Part shown: in pieces, positions 1 to 9,960 of the stretch
Layout of the letters: each line of letters opens with the position of its first letter
Position numbering within the stretch: the stretch's first letter is position 1
NCBI GenBank assembly: GCA_024663395.1
Contig: JANFAH010000039.1
Span: forward strand, 109,501-173,500
DNA from: Pisolithus tinctorius
Taxonomy: Eukaryota > Basidiomycota > Agaricomycetes > Boletales > Pisolithaceae
Length of the DNA stretch: 64,000 bases
Reading direction: 5' to 3'
Made by a program: the position numbers and the translations under genes
Notes under the pieces: model-generated
Database searches by the model: none
What the model saw: the letters and a program-made list of their open reading frames with translations, nothing else
Told to the model about the DNA's origin: nothing

Positions 1-1
1 A

Positions 2-3000
2 GCTACGAGAGCTCGAGCATCATCATTACCTCCCAGTCCACTGACGGCTCAGCCTGGTGCTGACATCGTCGACAACTCCCCACTCCCGAAATTGACTCCA
101 CTAGGAAGTCAATACTCCACCCCTATCGAAAGGCCCGTCGCGGATAACGTCCGGAGTTATAGCGACGTGGTAAGAACAGGCTCGAGGGATCCAAGCCCGA
201 TGTCCAAAGAAGTGATCGCTAACGTCCCTGGCTCGAGAGTTAGCTCGCCAGTGGACCCAGGCTTGAGAGCTATCTCGCCAATGTACCTTGGCTTGAGAAA
301 TACCTCGCCCACTCGGCCAGGCTTGAGAGCTGCCTCGCCGATGCGCCCTGAACTGAGGCCCGTCCCGCCAAGGCCTCCTGGCTTGAGAGTTAACTCGCCA
401 GTAAACCCCGGTGATAAGGAAATCCCGGGAGCTGAAAACGCTCGCACCGTTAGAGTCTGGGTACTGACTCACGAAGTAAGTGAGATCCCACCCGTTCACG
501 TCCGATGCGACTCTATCTTTCCTGCAAGCGAAGTAGATGTCGAGCAAGGTGATTGGACGGAAGTAGTGCGAAGACGATCGCGCGAACAACGCGCTCACAG
601 TATGCTGAGGTCTGATCAGAGAGACATCGTCCGAAAGGCCGAAAGACGACTGACCCCGGAAGAATGGGACAGGATCCGAAGAAGATCGTTGTCCCTGACG
701 AGGAATAACCTTGACACCCCCACGACGGAAGGCGATGAGCCACCGATCACCGAGAATCATAAAGGGAAGGGACCCGACCCAAGGAACTGGGGGGACTTGG
801 ACCTTAGCGACGGGGAGATGGACCCAGAAGCGCAACGCGCTGCTCTCGCATCCTGGAACGTTGCGAATAAGCTAGCATATGAAGGGAATGACGACCCGCC
901 TGGGCCCTCGCAAAAGGCCGTTAAGGAAGGTGTCGCGTTGAACGACGAATACGCTTCCCAGAACCTGGCTAACGATCGCCCCGAACGAACTTCAGAAAAG
1001 AAAAGATCAAAACAAAGGGTTAAGGATAGGAGAACTGTACCGAAGCCGCCCAAGGTTCTTCCCAATCCTGTGAAGGATATGGTCGATAGGGTTGTGCGTC
1101 AGGACCATAAACGGCACGAGCGACAAAAGACTCCGAAAGCTATGGAACCTGTGAAACAAATTAATCCCAAAAGTTACATCGGGTTAGCATTCAAACGACT
1201 CGAGAAGGACGAGAGACGCACCAGTAGGACAAAGAGGAAACATAAGTCCTCTCGTCGACGCGAATCATTCGATGATAGCGATTCCGACCGTAGTTCGAGT
1301 GACGATTCTGAAATCAGCTCCTCAAGTGACGACCCGAGCTCGGGTCCTAGCAGCTCGAGTGATGACGATTCGACTTCGAGCTCGGACGACACTTCGAGCA
1401 CATCTGGCAGCTCTTCAAGCTCCAGTATGTCCTCGGACGACTCTAGTAGGTCGCGAGAACATCGACGGCGAGGGCGGTCCAAGCGGCGAAGAAACCGTAG
1501 TCGCCGATCACATAAATTGAAGAAGAGATCCCGATCACGTCGGAAGACGACGCTAAAACCAATCCCACCCACGAAGTACGACGGGTCGGACAACCCTCAT
1601 GCGTTCCATCGTTTCGTAACAGAAGGGACTGCATATGTTGAAGATGGTCGTGTGGAGACTAAGAAGCGCGCGTTTATTTTGTCCCACTACCTAACGGGAA
1701 AGGCGCATGAGTTCTACGTGCGCGAAGTGTCTGGAGATCCCTACAAGTGGAGGTTATCGGATTTCTTTACGGAATTGTTTAACTACTGCTTCCCCATTGA
1801 CTTCCGAATGCGTCAGCGGGAGAAACTACAATCTTGCTATCAAAACTCTAAAACAGTAAAAAACTATTTGTATGAGCTCAATGAGATCTGGAACATGATC
1901 GGAGAGACCAATGAACGCACCAAAGTACATAAGTTCTGGTCAGGGCTACGAAAGGAGCTCCAACGCGATCTGTGGAAGGAAAAGTTGAACCCTGAGGTAT
2001 CAAATTTAAAGAAGGTTGTGGCTTCAGCGGAAATCCTTGAGATCGCGCAATCAATCACTGGAGATTATACCCATAAATCGCGAAGACGGCGGAGTAAGAA
2101 ACGCACCGTCAAAAGCGCGGCAGTCTCGACTGGGGAACCGGAAAGCTCAAGGAACAGACGACACCGTGCTCGCAGAAAGAGATACAAGAGCGAGGGGAAT
2201 CAAAGGGACCCCGCACCTGCTGAACCCGCCAAGAATGGGGGACGACGCGCAAGAAACCAGGACAAGCGAAAGCGCGATAATCCTAAACTGAGCAAAGAAG
2301 AGCAGGAGCGCCATAAGGCAGAGGGACTTTGTTTCATCTGTCATAAGTCCGGACATTTCTCGAGGAACTGTCCTGATAGACATACCGTGTCTTCGTCAGG
2401 CAAACCTCCAGGTATTACTAGCTTTGGGGTGGACGTAGACTTCGGGGACGTTGAATGCCAGCGACAGCTAGCCAGAGCAACCGAAAATGACAACGAAGTA
2501 TTAGTGAATTTTATTCAGACTCGGGGACCTACAGTCCAAGATGATGAGGACGAACCCGAGAATGACTTTCCTGATCTGGAGAGCGTCTCAGACGACGACG
2601 AGTACGATACCAGTGATGGAGTCACTACCGACAGCGAGGGCCCCGATGATGGGATAATGATATACGCTTACTCCAATCATCAGATACGAGAAAGTCAGTG
2701 GCTGGAAACCAAAGTAGGCGACCCAATCGCGGATCGCGCTAGGGAGCTATTATCAGGGATATGCTACCCAGGGGATGATCCGGATTCTCTACGTACCTAT
2801 ATGGACACTCGTTTCCTCGTTTATGATTTGAAGGACGGTCGACACATGATCGTGGAAAGCGAAAGGGATGTGTTGAGTCCAGAGGATAGAGTCACGATTG
2901 AAACCCACCTACTGGCGGACCCGACGTTTCGAATTGACCGCTGGTATTGGATTAAGAAGGCCCAGAGCCTAGGTCTCACAGCGACGGAGATACAAAACCT

Positions 3001-6000
3001 AGAAAGGGATAGGAAGTGGACTTCGACCTCGATGGGATATCCAGTCGAGGAACGGATCGTCACCAAGCTCCGAGACCATGCTCTTCAGATCCTGGAAAGA
3101 GGGAACATAGATCGATTTGAGTGTGATAAGAAAGATGATGCAACTTTCCTGATATCTGATTATCACCTGGGCATTAGGCTTGAACTCCCCTCGAGCAGGA
3201 CCGCGATCCCTGATTTCGACGTTGTCCACTGGCACGCTAAAGGAGTGTTTCGATTGTGCATGACCCTGGCTGGTCACGACCCCTTTAAGGACGACAACAT
3301 GGGGATCAGATCGCTGCTCGATGGACATATGTCCAGGTCAGATAACATACAACGCGATACTGAGAATGGCCTACCATGTAATGCGGTCTGTGTGAAAGGG
3401 GGGGACGCCCGCGCTGAAGATCGAATGACCCTGCAAAGGAACGCATCAGTAGCCAAAGACTTTACGCGGAAAGTACCGAAACCGCTGGTAGTGGTGGTTC
3501 ACATCAATGGCCACCCCGCGCGCGCCCTAATCGACACTGGATCGTTAGCGGACTTTATGTCGGTGACACTTGCTGAACAATTGAAAGTCAAACGGATCCC
3601 GCTCGAAAAGCCACTTACCATACAGCTGGCTGTCCAAGGTTCGCGATCGAAAGTAAACTTCGGTGCGAAGGTGAGGTTCCAATACCAAGGTATCGACTGT
3701 GAGCGTCACTTCGATGTGATGAACCTCCAAAACTACGACCTGATACTCGGGACGCTGTTCTTGTACCAACACAAAGTGATGGTCGGTTTGCACTCTCCAA
3801 GGGTAGTGATCGGCAGCTCGAGGCCAACGGAGATGAAGGGCGAACAGGTCTCGACACTGGAATCGCGCGCTACCGAGATATATCACGAAAGTATAGAACG
3901 GGCAAGACAACACTTACAAGGGCTGGCTAAGCCGCTGTGTTCCCAAGTAGGGGCGACAGCTCTTCCCCCATTCCGAGCGATTAATCACGAAATTCCACTG
4001 ATCGATGAGAAGAAGATTTATCCCTGGAGGCCATCTAGATGTCCTGAGGCGTTACGACCCCTCTGGGCCGAAAAGAAAAATGCGTACCTGAAAACTGGCC
4101 GTTGGGAGCTGACAGCCACGCGTAATACCTGCCCGATGTTACTCATACCGAAGGCAGGGAACCCGCCCAGACTGCGCGTAGTGGTTGACCTGCGTGAGCG
4201 CAATAAAAACACGCGTAAACTGTCATCACCGATGCCGGACATGGATGGCATACTACGGCGAGTGGTGAAGAGACCTTACCATTCAATAATAGACGGAGCT
4301 GACGCCTATGAGCAAATCCGAGTGATTCCGGAGCATGTCGAGCGAACAGCGGTGACCACCCCTGATGGGAACATGGTTAGTCTTGTAGTGCAGCAGGGCG
4401 ACTGTAACGCGCCCGCAACCTACCAGGCTTTGATGAACCATATATTCGGGGAGCACATTGGAACGTTCATGGACGTGTATCTGGACGACATCATTATCTA
4501 CTCGGAAACACTGGAAGATCACATACGGCATGTTAAGATCGTACTTGAAATCCTCACTAGGGAGAAACTTTACCTCAGCGAGAAGAAGCTCCGATTCTTG
4601 TGCAACGAAGTTAAGATCCTGGGCCGCGTCGTCACCGACGATGGCATAAAGATGGACCCTGAGAAGGTCGACCGAATCATAAATTGGAAAGTACCTACCA
4701 ACCGAATGCTGTGCAAGGGGTTCATCGGATCAGTCAGATACCTCGCGGACGACATATACAAAGTTCGCGTACCTTTGGGAGTATTAGCTGAGGCCAGCGC
4801 CGAGACCCGGCCATTCCGATGGACTTTCACCGAACAGCGAGCGTTCGAAACTGTAAAACGATACGTCACTGCATGCGCGGACCACAGTCGCATTCCATTG
4901 GAGTATGGACCCGGTCGCGACCCCATCTGGGTAATGACAGATGCCTGCGGAAATGGCATAGGTGGTGTGATCGCACAGGGAAAGGACTGGAAGTCAGCGA
5001 AAGTTGCTGCTTTCTATTCTGCAAAAATGTCATCAGCACAACGGAATTACCCAGTACATGAGCAGGAACTCCTCGCAGGGGTCGAGACGATGTTAAGACA
5101 TCGCGACATCCTGCAAGGAACGAGTTTCACATGGGTAACCGATCACAAGAGTTTGACGTACCTGTTGGAACAGAAGGACCTATCCGGAAGACAGGCGCGC
5201 TGGTTAGAAAAATTGGCTGAATTCGATTTCGATATCAAGTACGTACCGGGTGTGGAAAATGTCCTTCCCGATGCTCTCTCCAGGATGTACGAGTTTGATG
5301 CACCCGGGACGATCCGCGCGCCAAGTGAATACCTGCATCACGACCTAGATGTCGAGGAATCAGTGGAAGCGCAAAGGGATAAGCAAATCGTCAGCGCACC
5401 GGTATACGTTGGTGTTGAGGCGATGGCTATCTCCACTAGATCCCGTACGCAGAGCGAGCATGAACGTGAGCGTCAGCCTGTCCCTGCCGTTGGAAGTACG
5501 GAGAAACCTCCAGTGCGTCGAGTGAAGTTGATCGTGAGGCCTCCATCGGCGGCATCCGCACCTACTGAGGATGCGGGAAGACCTGCGACGGAAACCCCGG
5601 GTCCGCCCGCGATCAGTGGAGAGAGAGATAAGGATGGTGCTGTGATGGATGCACCTGGTCAGACGAACCAGAAGAAAGCGACTACTCGACGTCGTCGCTC
5701 TCCTACACCTCCAGCGGAAACGGGTCGACCGGAAACGGGCATCGAGTTTGCTCATAGGATAAAAGATCGCTTCGTCCTGCTGGGCCCAGGCGAACGAAGA
5801 AAGGGGGGGAAGGACAGTGGATCCCCTACTGCAAGTATACATAATGCACCCAATGCGGACACGTTGCAGAACACACATGTATTGCCGAGCGCGGATCAAC
5901 ACGCATCGCACGCGAGTGACTCTACTACCACAGTAACGAATGTCCCATTAGTTGTATACCCAGGGAACGAGGGTGTGCTTAAGGCAGCCCAACATAAGTA

Positions 6001-6295
6001 CGACAAAGACCCGTTTTTCAAGCAAATAATCGACGAGCCGCAGGCTTTCAAAAACTTTGAGATCACACCTGATGGATTCATAAGCTTGAAACTCCCAGAT
6101 CGTACCGTCTTTTGCATACCGGACATTGAAGTAAACGGGAAATGGCTTAGAGAAACTGTCATCGACCATGCCCACTCCCTATTAGCCCACCTGGGTGCCA
6201 AAAAGACTGTGTCATATATACGCGAGTTCCTATGGTGGGATTCCATGGTGAAAGACATCACCGCCTTCTGTACGTCATGCCAGACATGTCAGTGA
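2..6295 (+). CDS. gag-pol polyprotein, gag through integrase zinc-binding domain (5' partial, ends at a premature stop)
   Basis: The frame is open from base 2, so the true start is upstream; no start is assigned. The N-terminal part has a Pro/Ser-rich 10-residue repeat, then a long basic and acidic linker with an S/D-rich run (about 1270-1450) and an SR/K-rich run (about 1450-1550). A retrotransposon gag core follows (about 1560-2060), then a CCHC knuckle C-x2-C-x4-H-x4-C starting at 2330. The aspartic protease DTG lies at 3533, the RT catalytic YLDD at 4478, the RNase H aspartate motif at about 4940, a TDHKSL motif at about 5140, and the integrase HHCC zinc finger at about 6165-6290 (C-T-S-C-Q-T-C). 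The frame then meets TGA at 6293. Downstream codons stay in the same frame and restart directly with integrase-core sequence, so the stop is an interruption and not the natural end. Confidence 0.95.
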   Translation, partial: ATRARASSLPPSPLTAQPGADIVDNSPLPKLTPLGSQYSTPIERPVADNVRSYSDVVRTGSRDPSPMSKEVIANVPGSRVSSPVDPGLRAISPMYLGLRNTSPTRPGLRAASPMRPELRPVPPRPPGLRVNSPVNPGDKEIPGAENARTVRVWVLTHEVSEIPPVHVRCDSIFPASEVDVEQGDWTEVVRRRSREQRAHSMLRSDQRDIVRKAERRLTPEEWDRIRRRSLSLTRNNLDTPTTEGDEPPITENHKGKGPDPRNWGDLDLSDGEMDPEAQRAALASWNVANKLAYEGNDDPPGPSQKAVKEGVALNDEYASQNLANDRPERTSEKKRSKQRVKDRRTVPKPPKVLPNPVKDMVDRVVRQDHKRHERQKTPKAMEPVKQINPKSYIGLAFKRLEKDERRTSRTKRKHKSSRRRESFDDSDSDRSSSDDSEISSSSDDPSSGPSSSSDDDSTSSSDDTSSTSGSSSSSSMSSDDSSRSREHRRRGRSKRRRNRSRRSHKLKKRSRSRRKTTLKPIPPTKYDGSDNPHAFHRFVTEGTAYVEDGRVETKKRAFILSHYLTGKAHEFYVREVSGDPYKWRLSDFFTELFNYCFPIDFRMRQREKLQSCYQNSKTVKNYLYELNEIWNMIGETNERTKVHKFWSGLRKELQRDLWKEKLNPEVSNLKKVVASAEILEIAQSITGDYTHKSRRRRSKKRTVKSAAVSTGEPESSRNRRHRARRKRYKSEGNQRDPAPAEPAKNGGRRARNQDKRKRDNPKLSKEEQERHKAEGLCFICHKSGHFSRNCPDRHTVSSSGKPPGITSFGVDVDFGDVECQRQLARATENDNEVLVNFIQTRGPTVQDDEDEPENDFPDLESVSDDDEYDTSDGVTTDSEGPDDGIMIYAYSNHQIRESQWLETKVGDPIADRARELLSGICYPGDDPDSLRTYMDTRFLVYDLKDGRHMIVESERDVLSPEDRVTIETHLLADPTFRIDRWYWIKKAQSLGLTATEIQNLERDRKWTSTSMGYPVEERIVTKLRDHALQILERGNIDRFECDKKDDATFLISDYHLGIRLELPSSRTAIPDFDVVHWHAKGVFRLCMTLAGHDPFKDDNMGIRSLLDGHMSRSDNIQRDTENGLPCNAVCVKGGDARAEDRMTLQRNASVAKDFTRKVPKPLVVVVHINGHPARALIDTGSLADFMSVTLAEQLKVKRIPLEKPLTIQLAVQGSRSKVNFGAKVRFQYQGIDCERHFDVMNLQNYDLILGTLFLYQHKVMVGLHSPRVVIGSSRPTEMKGEQVSTLESRATEIYHESIERARQHLQGLAKPLCSQVGATALPPFRAINHEIPLIDEKKIYPWRPSRCPEALRPLWAEKKNAYLKTGRWELTATRNTCPMLLIPKAGNPPRLRVVVDLRERNKNTRKLSSPMPDMDGILRRVVKRPYHSIIDGADAYEQIRVIPEHVERTAVTTPDGNMVSLVVQQGDCNAPATYQALMNHIFGEHIGTFMDVYLDDIIIYSETLEDHIRHVKIVLEILTREKLYLSEKKLRFLCNEVKILGRVVTDDGIKMDPEKVDRIINWKVPTNRMLCKGFIGSVRYLADDIYKVRVPLGVLAEASAETRPFRWTFTEQRAFETVKRYVTACADHSRIPLEYGPGRDPIWVMTDACGNGIGGVIAQGKDWKSAKVAAFYSAKMSSAQRNYPVHEQELLAGVETMLRHRDILQGTSFTWVTDHKSLTYLLEQKDLSGRQARWLEKLAEFDFDIKYVPGVENVLPDALSRMYEFDAPGTIRAPSEYLHHDLDVEESVEAQRDKQIVSAPVYVGVEAMAISTRSRTQSEHERERQPVPAVGSTEKPPVRRVKLIVRPPSAASAPTEDAGRPATETPGPPAISGERDKDGAVMDAPGQTNQKKATTRRRRSPTPPAETGRPETGIEFAHRIKDRFVLLGPGERRKGGKDSGSPTASIHNAPNADTLQNTHVLPSADQHASHASDSTTTVTNVPLVVYPGNEGVLKAAQHKYDKDPFFKQIIDEPQAFKNFEITPDGFISLKLPDRTVFCIPDIEVNGKWLRETVIDHAHSLLAHLGAKKTVSYIREFLWWDSMVKDITAFCTSCQTCQ
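233..412 (+). repeat. six tandem 30-bp units inside gag (10-residue Ser-Pro motif)
   Basis: Six consecutive 10-codon units with the pattern (L/S)R-x2-SP-x2-PG, for example LRAISPMYLG and LRAASPMRPE. DNA copies differ at several positions, so the array is old or under coding constraint. It gives a proline-rich, probably disordered N-terminal gag segment. Confidence 0.8.
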
Positions 6296-8962
6296 AGTAA
6301 ACCCCCTACCCATAAACCGTTTGGACTGTTAAACCCACTGTCCGTACCATCGAAGCCTTGGGAAGCAATTGGGGTCGACTTTGTTGGACCTCTCCCAGAG
6401 TCCAAGGATCGCAATGGAGAATACGATTCGATAACTGTGATCATAGATCTATTAACGTCCATGGTACATATCGTACCAAGCAGAACAACTTACACCGCCC
6501 GCGAGGTCGCAGAATTAATGTTCGCCGAGGTGTATAAACACCACGGATTACCTCGGGCGATTATCAGCGATCGCGATGTTTTATTCACGAGCACGTTCTG
6601 GAAACATCTGAACGATCTAATCGGAATACGGCAAAAAATGTCAAGTGCCTACCACCCTGAAACTGACGGTGCTACGGAGCGCGCCAACCGAACGATCGGC
6701 CAAATGCTAAGATGTTGTATCGGCCCAAACCAAAAGGACTGGGTGTCGAGACTTCCTGCGATCGAGTTCACCATCAACAATGCGACGTCAGAATCGACTG
6801 GATACGCACCATTCTTCTTGAATACAGGACGGATGCCTCGCAGAATGATATGGGACGCTCCTACAAGGGATGAGTACCCGAGTGTACGAGCATTTGCTAA
6901 TAAAATGAAGCTGACCTTATTGGACGCTCATGACGCCATTCTTAAAGCTCGAGTAAAGCAGACAGGAGGCGCTAATAAAAAGCGCCGGGCATGTCCATTC
7001 TCTACAGGGGACCTCGTATACATCTCCACAAAGAATATCAGTCTGTCAAAGGGGACGTCACGAAAACTAGTGCCGAAATTTATTGGACCCTACCAAATCT
7101 CGGACGACTTCGGTAATAATTCTTATCGCGTTGCGTTGCCCGATAATCTAAAGCAAAGGGGTATTCATGATGTGTTCCATGCGTCACTACTGAGAGTGCA
7201 CATACCTAACGATGACCGAAAATTCCCCGGCCGAATGGACGACCAGGTCCCAGAGTTCGGAGGAACGAGCCGTGAATGGTCTGTCGATCGAATAATAAGA
7301 CACTGCGGCAGCCATTCCGAGGCATCGTTCGAGGTCCAGTGGACAGCTGGCGACCGAACGTGGTTACCATATGATGAGATCGCGCATCTGAAAGCGCTTA
7401 CCGATTATTTCGAGGCCATTGGGGTTGATGGGATTGAGAAATTGAAAGACGCAGGCGACAGGGGTTTGTCGGACGACGACCCCCAGGTGTTTTTAGGACA
7501 CTTGGCACCGCATACCTGCGGGGCCCATTTAAGCCACCGATGTCCCAATTGTAGAACTCAACCCGCGTACCGGAATCCCCCTCTGGCCAAATCATCACAA
7601 CCTCGAAACCACCACACCAACACCAGCACTCAACCTCGCCCACGCCGCCACACTCGTCTTCCCGATCATCGCGCTCGTCCTCGTCAACCCTCGTACTCGC
7701 CCCAAGTCCACCCTCGTTGCGCGGGTCCTCGCGCTAATCATCGTACTGGCCCGCACAGAACCTATACCTGCCACAACTACTGTCGTACACCAAGTTGCTA
7801 TCACCAGAGATTCAGCAATAGACGCCCAAACTCAAATAACCATCGGCGTCGCACCCAATCTCGCTGCAGGAGCTACAACCCTTCTCACCGTCGGAACAAG
7901 CAAGCTCGTCGGTCGCATACTCCCCCTTTGATATCCCGACCCTCGAGACCGCGGGACTTAAGCCCTGACTCTGCAGAGAGACTCCACCGCACACTCTTCG
8001 ACATCGTTAGCGACCTCCAGAGTCTAGCTATCAACCCCTTACCTGACGTGAGACAACACTGTGCGGGTAACATGTCAGACGTTGATGGGGATAATTCAAT
8101 TGAGCGGGCTAACCCTGACTTCTTCGTCATCTGGGGCGACCCTAGATCAGGGAACCCAGAGGATCGCGTCCTGGCCCATCGCGAGCAAGTTCGCTCCTAC
8201 TTCCAATATGATAAAGCCTTGCGTCGTAAAACAGGAGACCCCCTCGACGTACCTGCTGGATACCTCCAGTTTAGAGAGGCCTACAACCGCAATGCTACCA
8301 CACGGTCACGCTTTGCATACTACGAGCCGGGAGATAACGCTCGTATAGTCATCACGGGCCCAGCTCCAACTAAGAAGGAGGTTTTGGGGACGGACGCGGA
8401 CCTGCGTAGTAAGGAAGAGAGGGAGGGAGGACAAGTACTTAACGGTGCCGAGATGGAGACACTCAATAGTATGCTCTGGGATGCGGCAGAGCGGCTCAAG
8501 CGACAACACGAGCGATTCCAACAAGGGTACCAGGATCGCTGCGGCCGCAGAGAGGACGATCGTCACGCTAGGGGGCCCCTGGGCAACCGCCCCAGCTCCT
8601 CGACTATAGAGGATCGTCGCGCTGAAAAATCCAACTCGAGTAAGCGTCGGGAGGCCACTAGGGCAAGTAGATTCCGAGGAGATCACCAGACACGCACCCG
8701 CTCGCACTCGCCTACTCCCATCGCTAGTTCCTCTGCCACCACTTTGGATGCGATCCCGCCCTTCGGCGATTTCACTGATCCCGCTGGGTACCTGACTCAC
8801 GACCCCTCTAACGTCACGGTAGACTTGGTCGGCGTTGACGTCGCCATCGAAGGTCTTGAGGGGGGATACGAGGAAGGGTACGATGGCGTGGCTGACGCAG
8901 AAGGCGAGGATGACACGATGGAACAGGGCGGCGATGCGGAAGAAGCCGGAGGTGCTGCTTAA
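6296..8962 (+). pseudogene. pol continuation: integrase core, chromodomain and long C-terminal extension
   Basis: This is in the same frame as the upstream gag-pol and is separated from it by a single TGA. It has no convincing ATG of its own before 6437, where the first possible initiator is GTG. The integrase catalytic triad is visible: Asp of VDFVGP (6377), Asp of ISDRD (about 6569) and Glu of TERANR (about 6676). The target-site-selection end carries a chromodomain-like stretch (REWSVDRI ... RTWLPYDEI, about 7270-7385). A C-terminal extension of about 510 residues follows; part of it (7533-7931) is Arg/Pro/His-rich and looks out of frame. From the ATG at 8072 a hydrophilic segment continues to the TAA at 8960. 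It would be made only by readthrough or internal initiation, so it is called a broken part of pol. The integrase assignment is firm; the role of the extension is unknown. Confidence 0.85.
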
Positions 8963-9001
8963 TAAGCACGCACTTCACGAAGGAAGGGTACTTTGTACCC
9001 T

Positions 9002-9012
9002 GGAGGGGGGAA
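9002..9012 (+). promoter_or_regulatory. polypurine tract of the retroelement
   Basis: An all-purine run (GGAGGGGGGAA) lies directly before a TG dinucleotide that begins the putative 3' LTR. This is the expected site where plus-strand synthesis is primed during reverse transcription. Confidence 0.75.
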
Positions 9013-9155
9013 TGTAAGGATTCGGTCCGACGCTGTCGACCGTATGATTAGATGTTGGTTTCTTTTTGACGGATCTATGACTTTTCTCATTTATTCTCTG
9101 ATCCTACTTAGCCCATACAGATACTCTGACATATCTCGTGCCTAAGTCTCTACCC

Positions 9156-9164
9156 TATAAAATA
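9156..9164 (+). promoter_or_regulatory. TATA box of the LTR promoter
   Basis: TATAAAATA lies about 140 bp inside the LTR and well upstream of the AATAAA at 9619. It is the likely core promoter of U3 and reads rightward toward the neighbouring sphingomyelinase-like gene. Confidence 0.5.
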
Positions 9165-9618
9165 GGCCATGTATCGTACTGTACGGGGACTTCTTTTCTA
9201 CCTCGAAATAAGACACTATTGTCTGGAAACCCGAGTAGACGAAGAATCCTTCTTGTTGTGCCGCCGTTAAAAGTTCTACACTTCTTATCGGCGTTACAAC
9301 TTGTAATTCTATCGTGCCAATGTTTGGCCACCAAACAAAAAGTGCTCATGTGAGCATCGCAAGCGAGATAGAGTGCGCGCCATTGTTTGGCTGCATTCCA
9401 AGACTAAAGGAAAGCGCTTATATGTGCGTTGGTCGATTCTGGTCTATCGATATGGAACCTGCTGTAAGTATTTCGCTTGCTCGCTCGCGCTCAGTTACCC
9501 GCACTATTTCCGGGCCGGAGGCTTCTTCTACTCACTTTTGATCGCAACGAGGACAGTCACATGCTCCTCGAACTTCCGGTTCTTTCTTTCTTTGTACTTG
9601 GGTCATCCATGATATCCA

Positions 9619-9624
9619 AATAAA
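9619..9624 (+). terminator. AATAAA poly(A) signal in the LTR
   Basis: AATAAA sits about 130 bp before the putative LTR end, the position expected for the element's own 3' end formation signal. Confidence 0.45.
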
Positions 9625-9960
9625 GTCAAAGGTAGTTCCCTACGCCCTTAGGGTGGGTTTACAGCTGTGATTTAATGGTGCAGAAACAGATAACTTAGAC
9701 TTGGAATCGCCACTGATCTTTTCTAGGCAGACAGCCCCCTAACTTGTACAGTTCACCGTTGGCAAATAATTCCGTTCCGGCGTCAAACTGGTACCACCCG
9801 CCGCATTACGAACGACGGAAGGGTTCTCATTCGATCAGTCACGCGTCAAGGAGGTACTTCCATTCCTATCTTATCAATACATATCATGCGTTCAAAAGAC
9901 TGTCGTTCTTGCATCTTTCTTCCTCCAGCAGGTTCACTAAAAGGTGTCCCTGGAGACCTG

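Larger units (their letters stand above)
1..9750 (+). mobile_element. Ty3/gypsy chromovirus LTR retrotransposon, 5' end outside the window
   Basis: One long retroelement on the plus strand runs from the left edge to about 9750. Seen in order: gag with an SR-like and acidic linker, a CCHC zinc knuckle, aspartic protease, reverse transcriptase, RNase H, integrase and a chromodomain-like segment, followed by a purine tract and a putative 3' LTR. The order protease-RT-RNase H-integrase plus the chromodomain is that of chromoviruses. The 5' LTR, primer binding site and gag start are left of base 1. One in-frame stop (6293-6295) splits the polyprotein, so this copy is probably not autonomous, although the rest of the frame is open. 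The target-site duplication cannot be checked because only one flank is visible. Confidence 0.95.
9013..9750 (+). mobile_element. putative 3' LTR of the gypsy element
   Basis: It starts TGTAAG right after the polypurine tract and is proposed to end ...TTGTACA, so both ends carry the 4-bp inverted repeat TGTA/TACA. Length would be 738 bp. Inside are a TATA-like box (9156-9164) and an AATAAA signal (9619-9624), in the order expected for U3-R-U5. The right edge is inferred from the terminal inverted repeat only, because the 5' LTR is not in the window to compare with. Confidence 0.65.

Noticed and set aside
101..835. Minus-strand open frame of 244 codons opposite gag
   Set aside because: It is the mirror of the repeated, biased gag coding sequence, has no motifs and overlaps a clear plus-strand polyprotein.
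1174..1593. Minus-strand acidic and Leu-rich open frame
   Set aside because: Antisense shadow of the Ser/Asp/Arg-rich gag linker.
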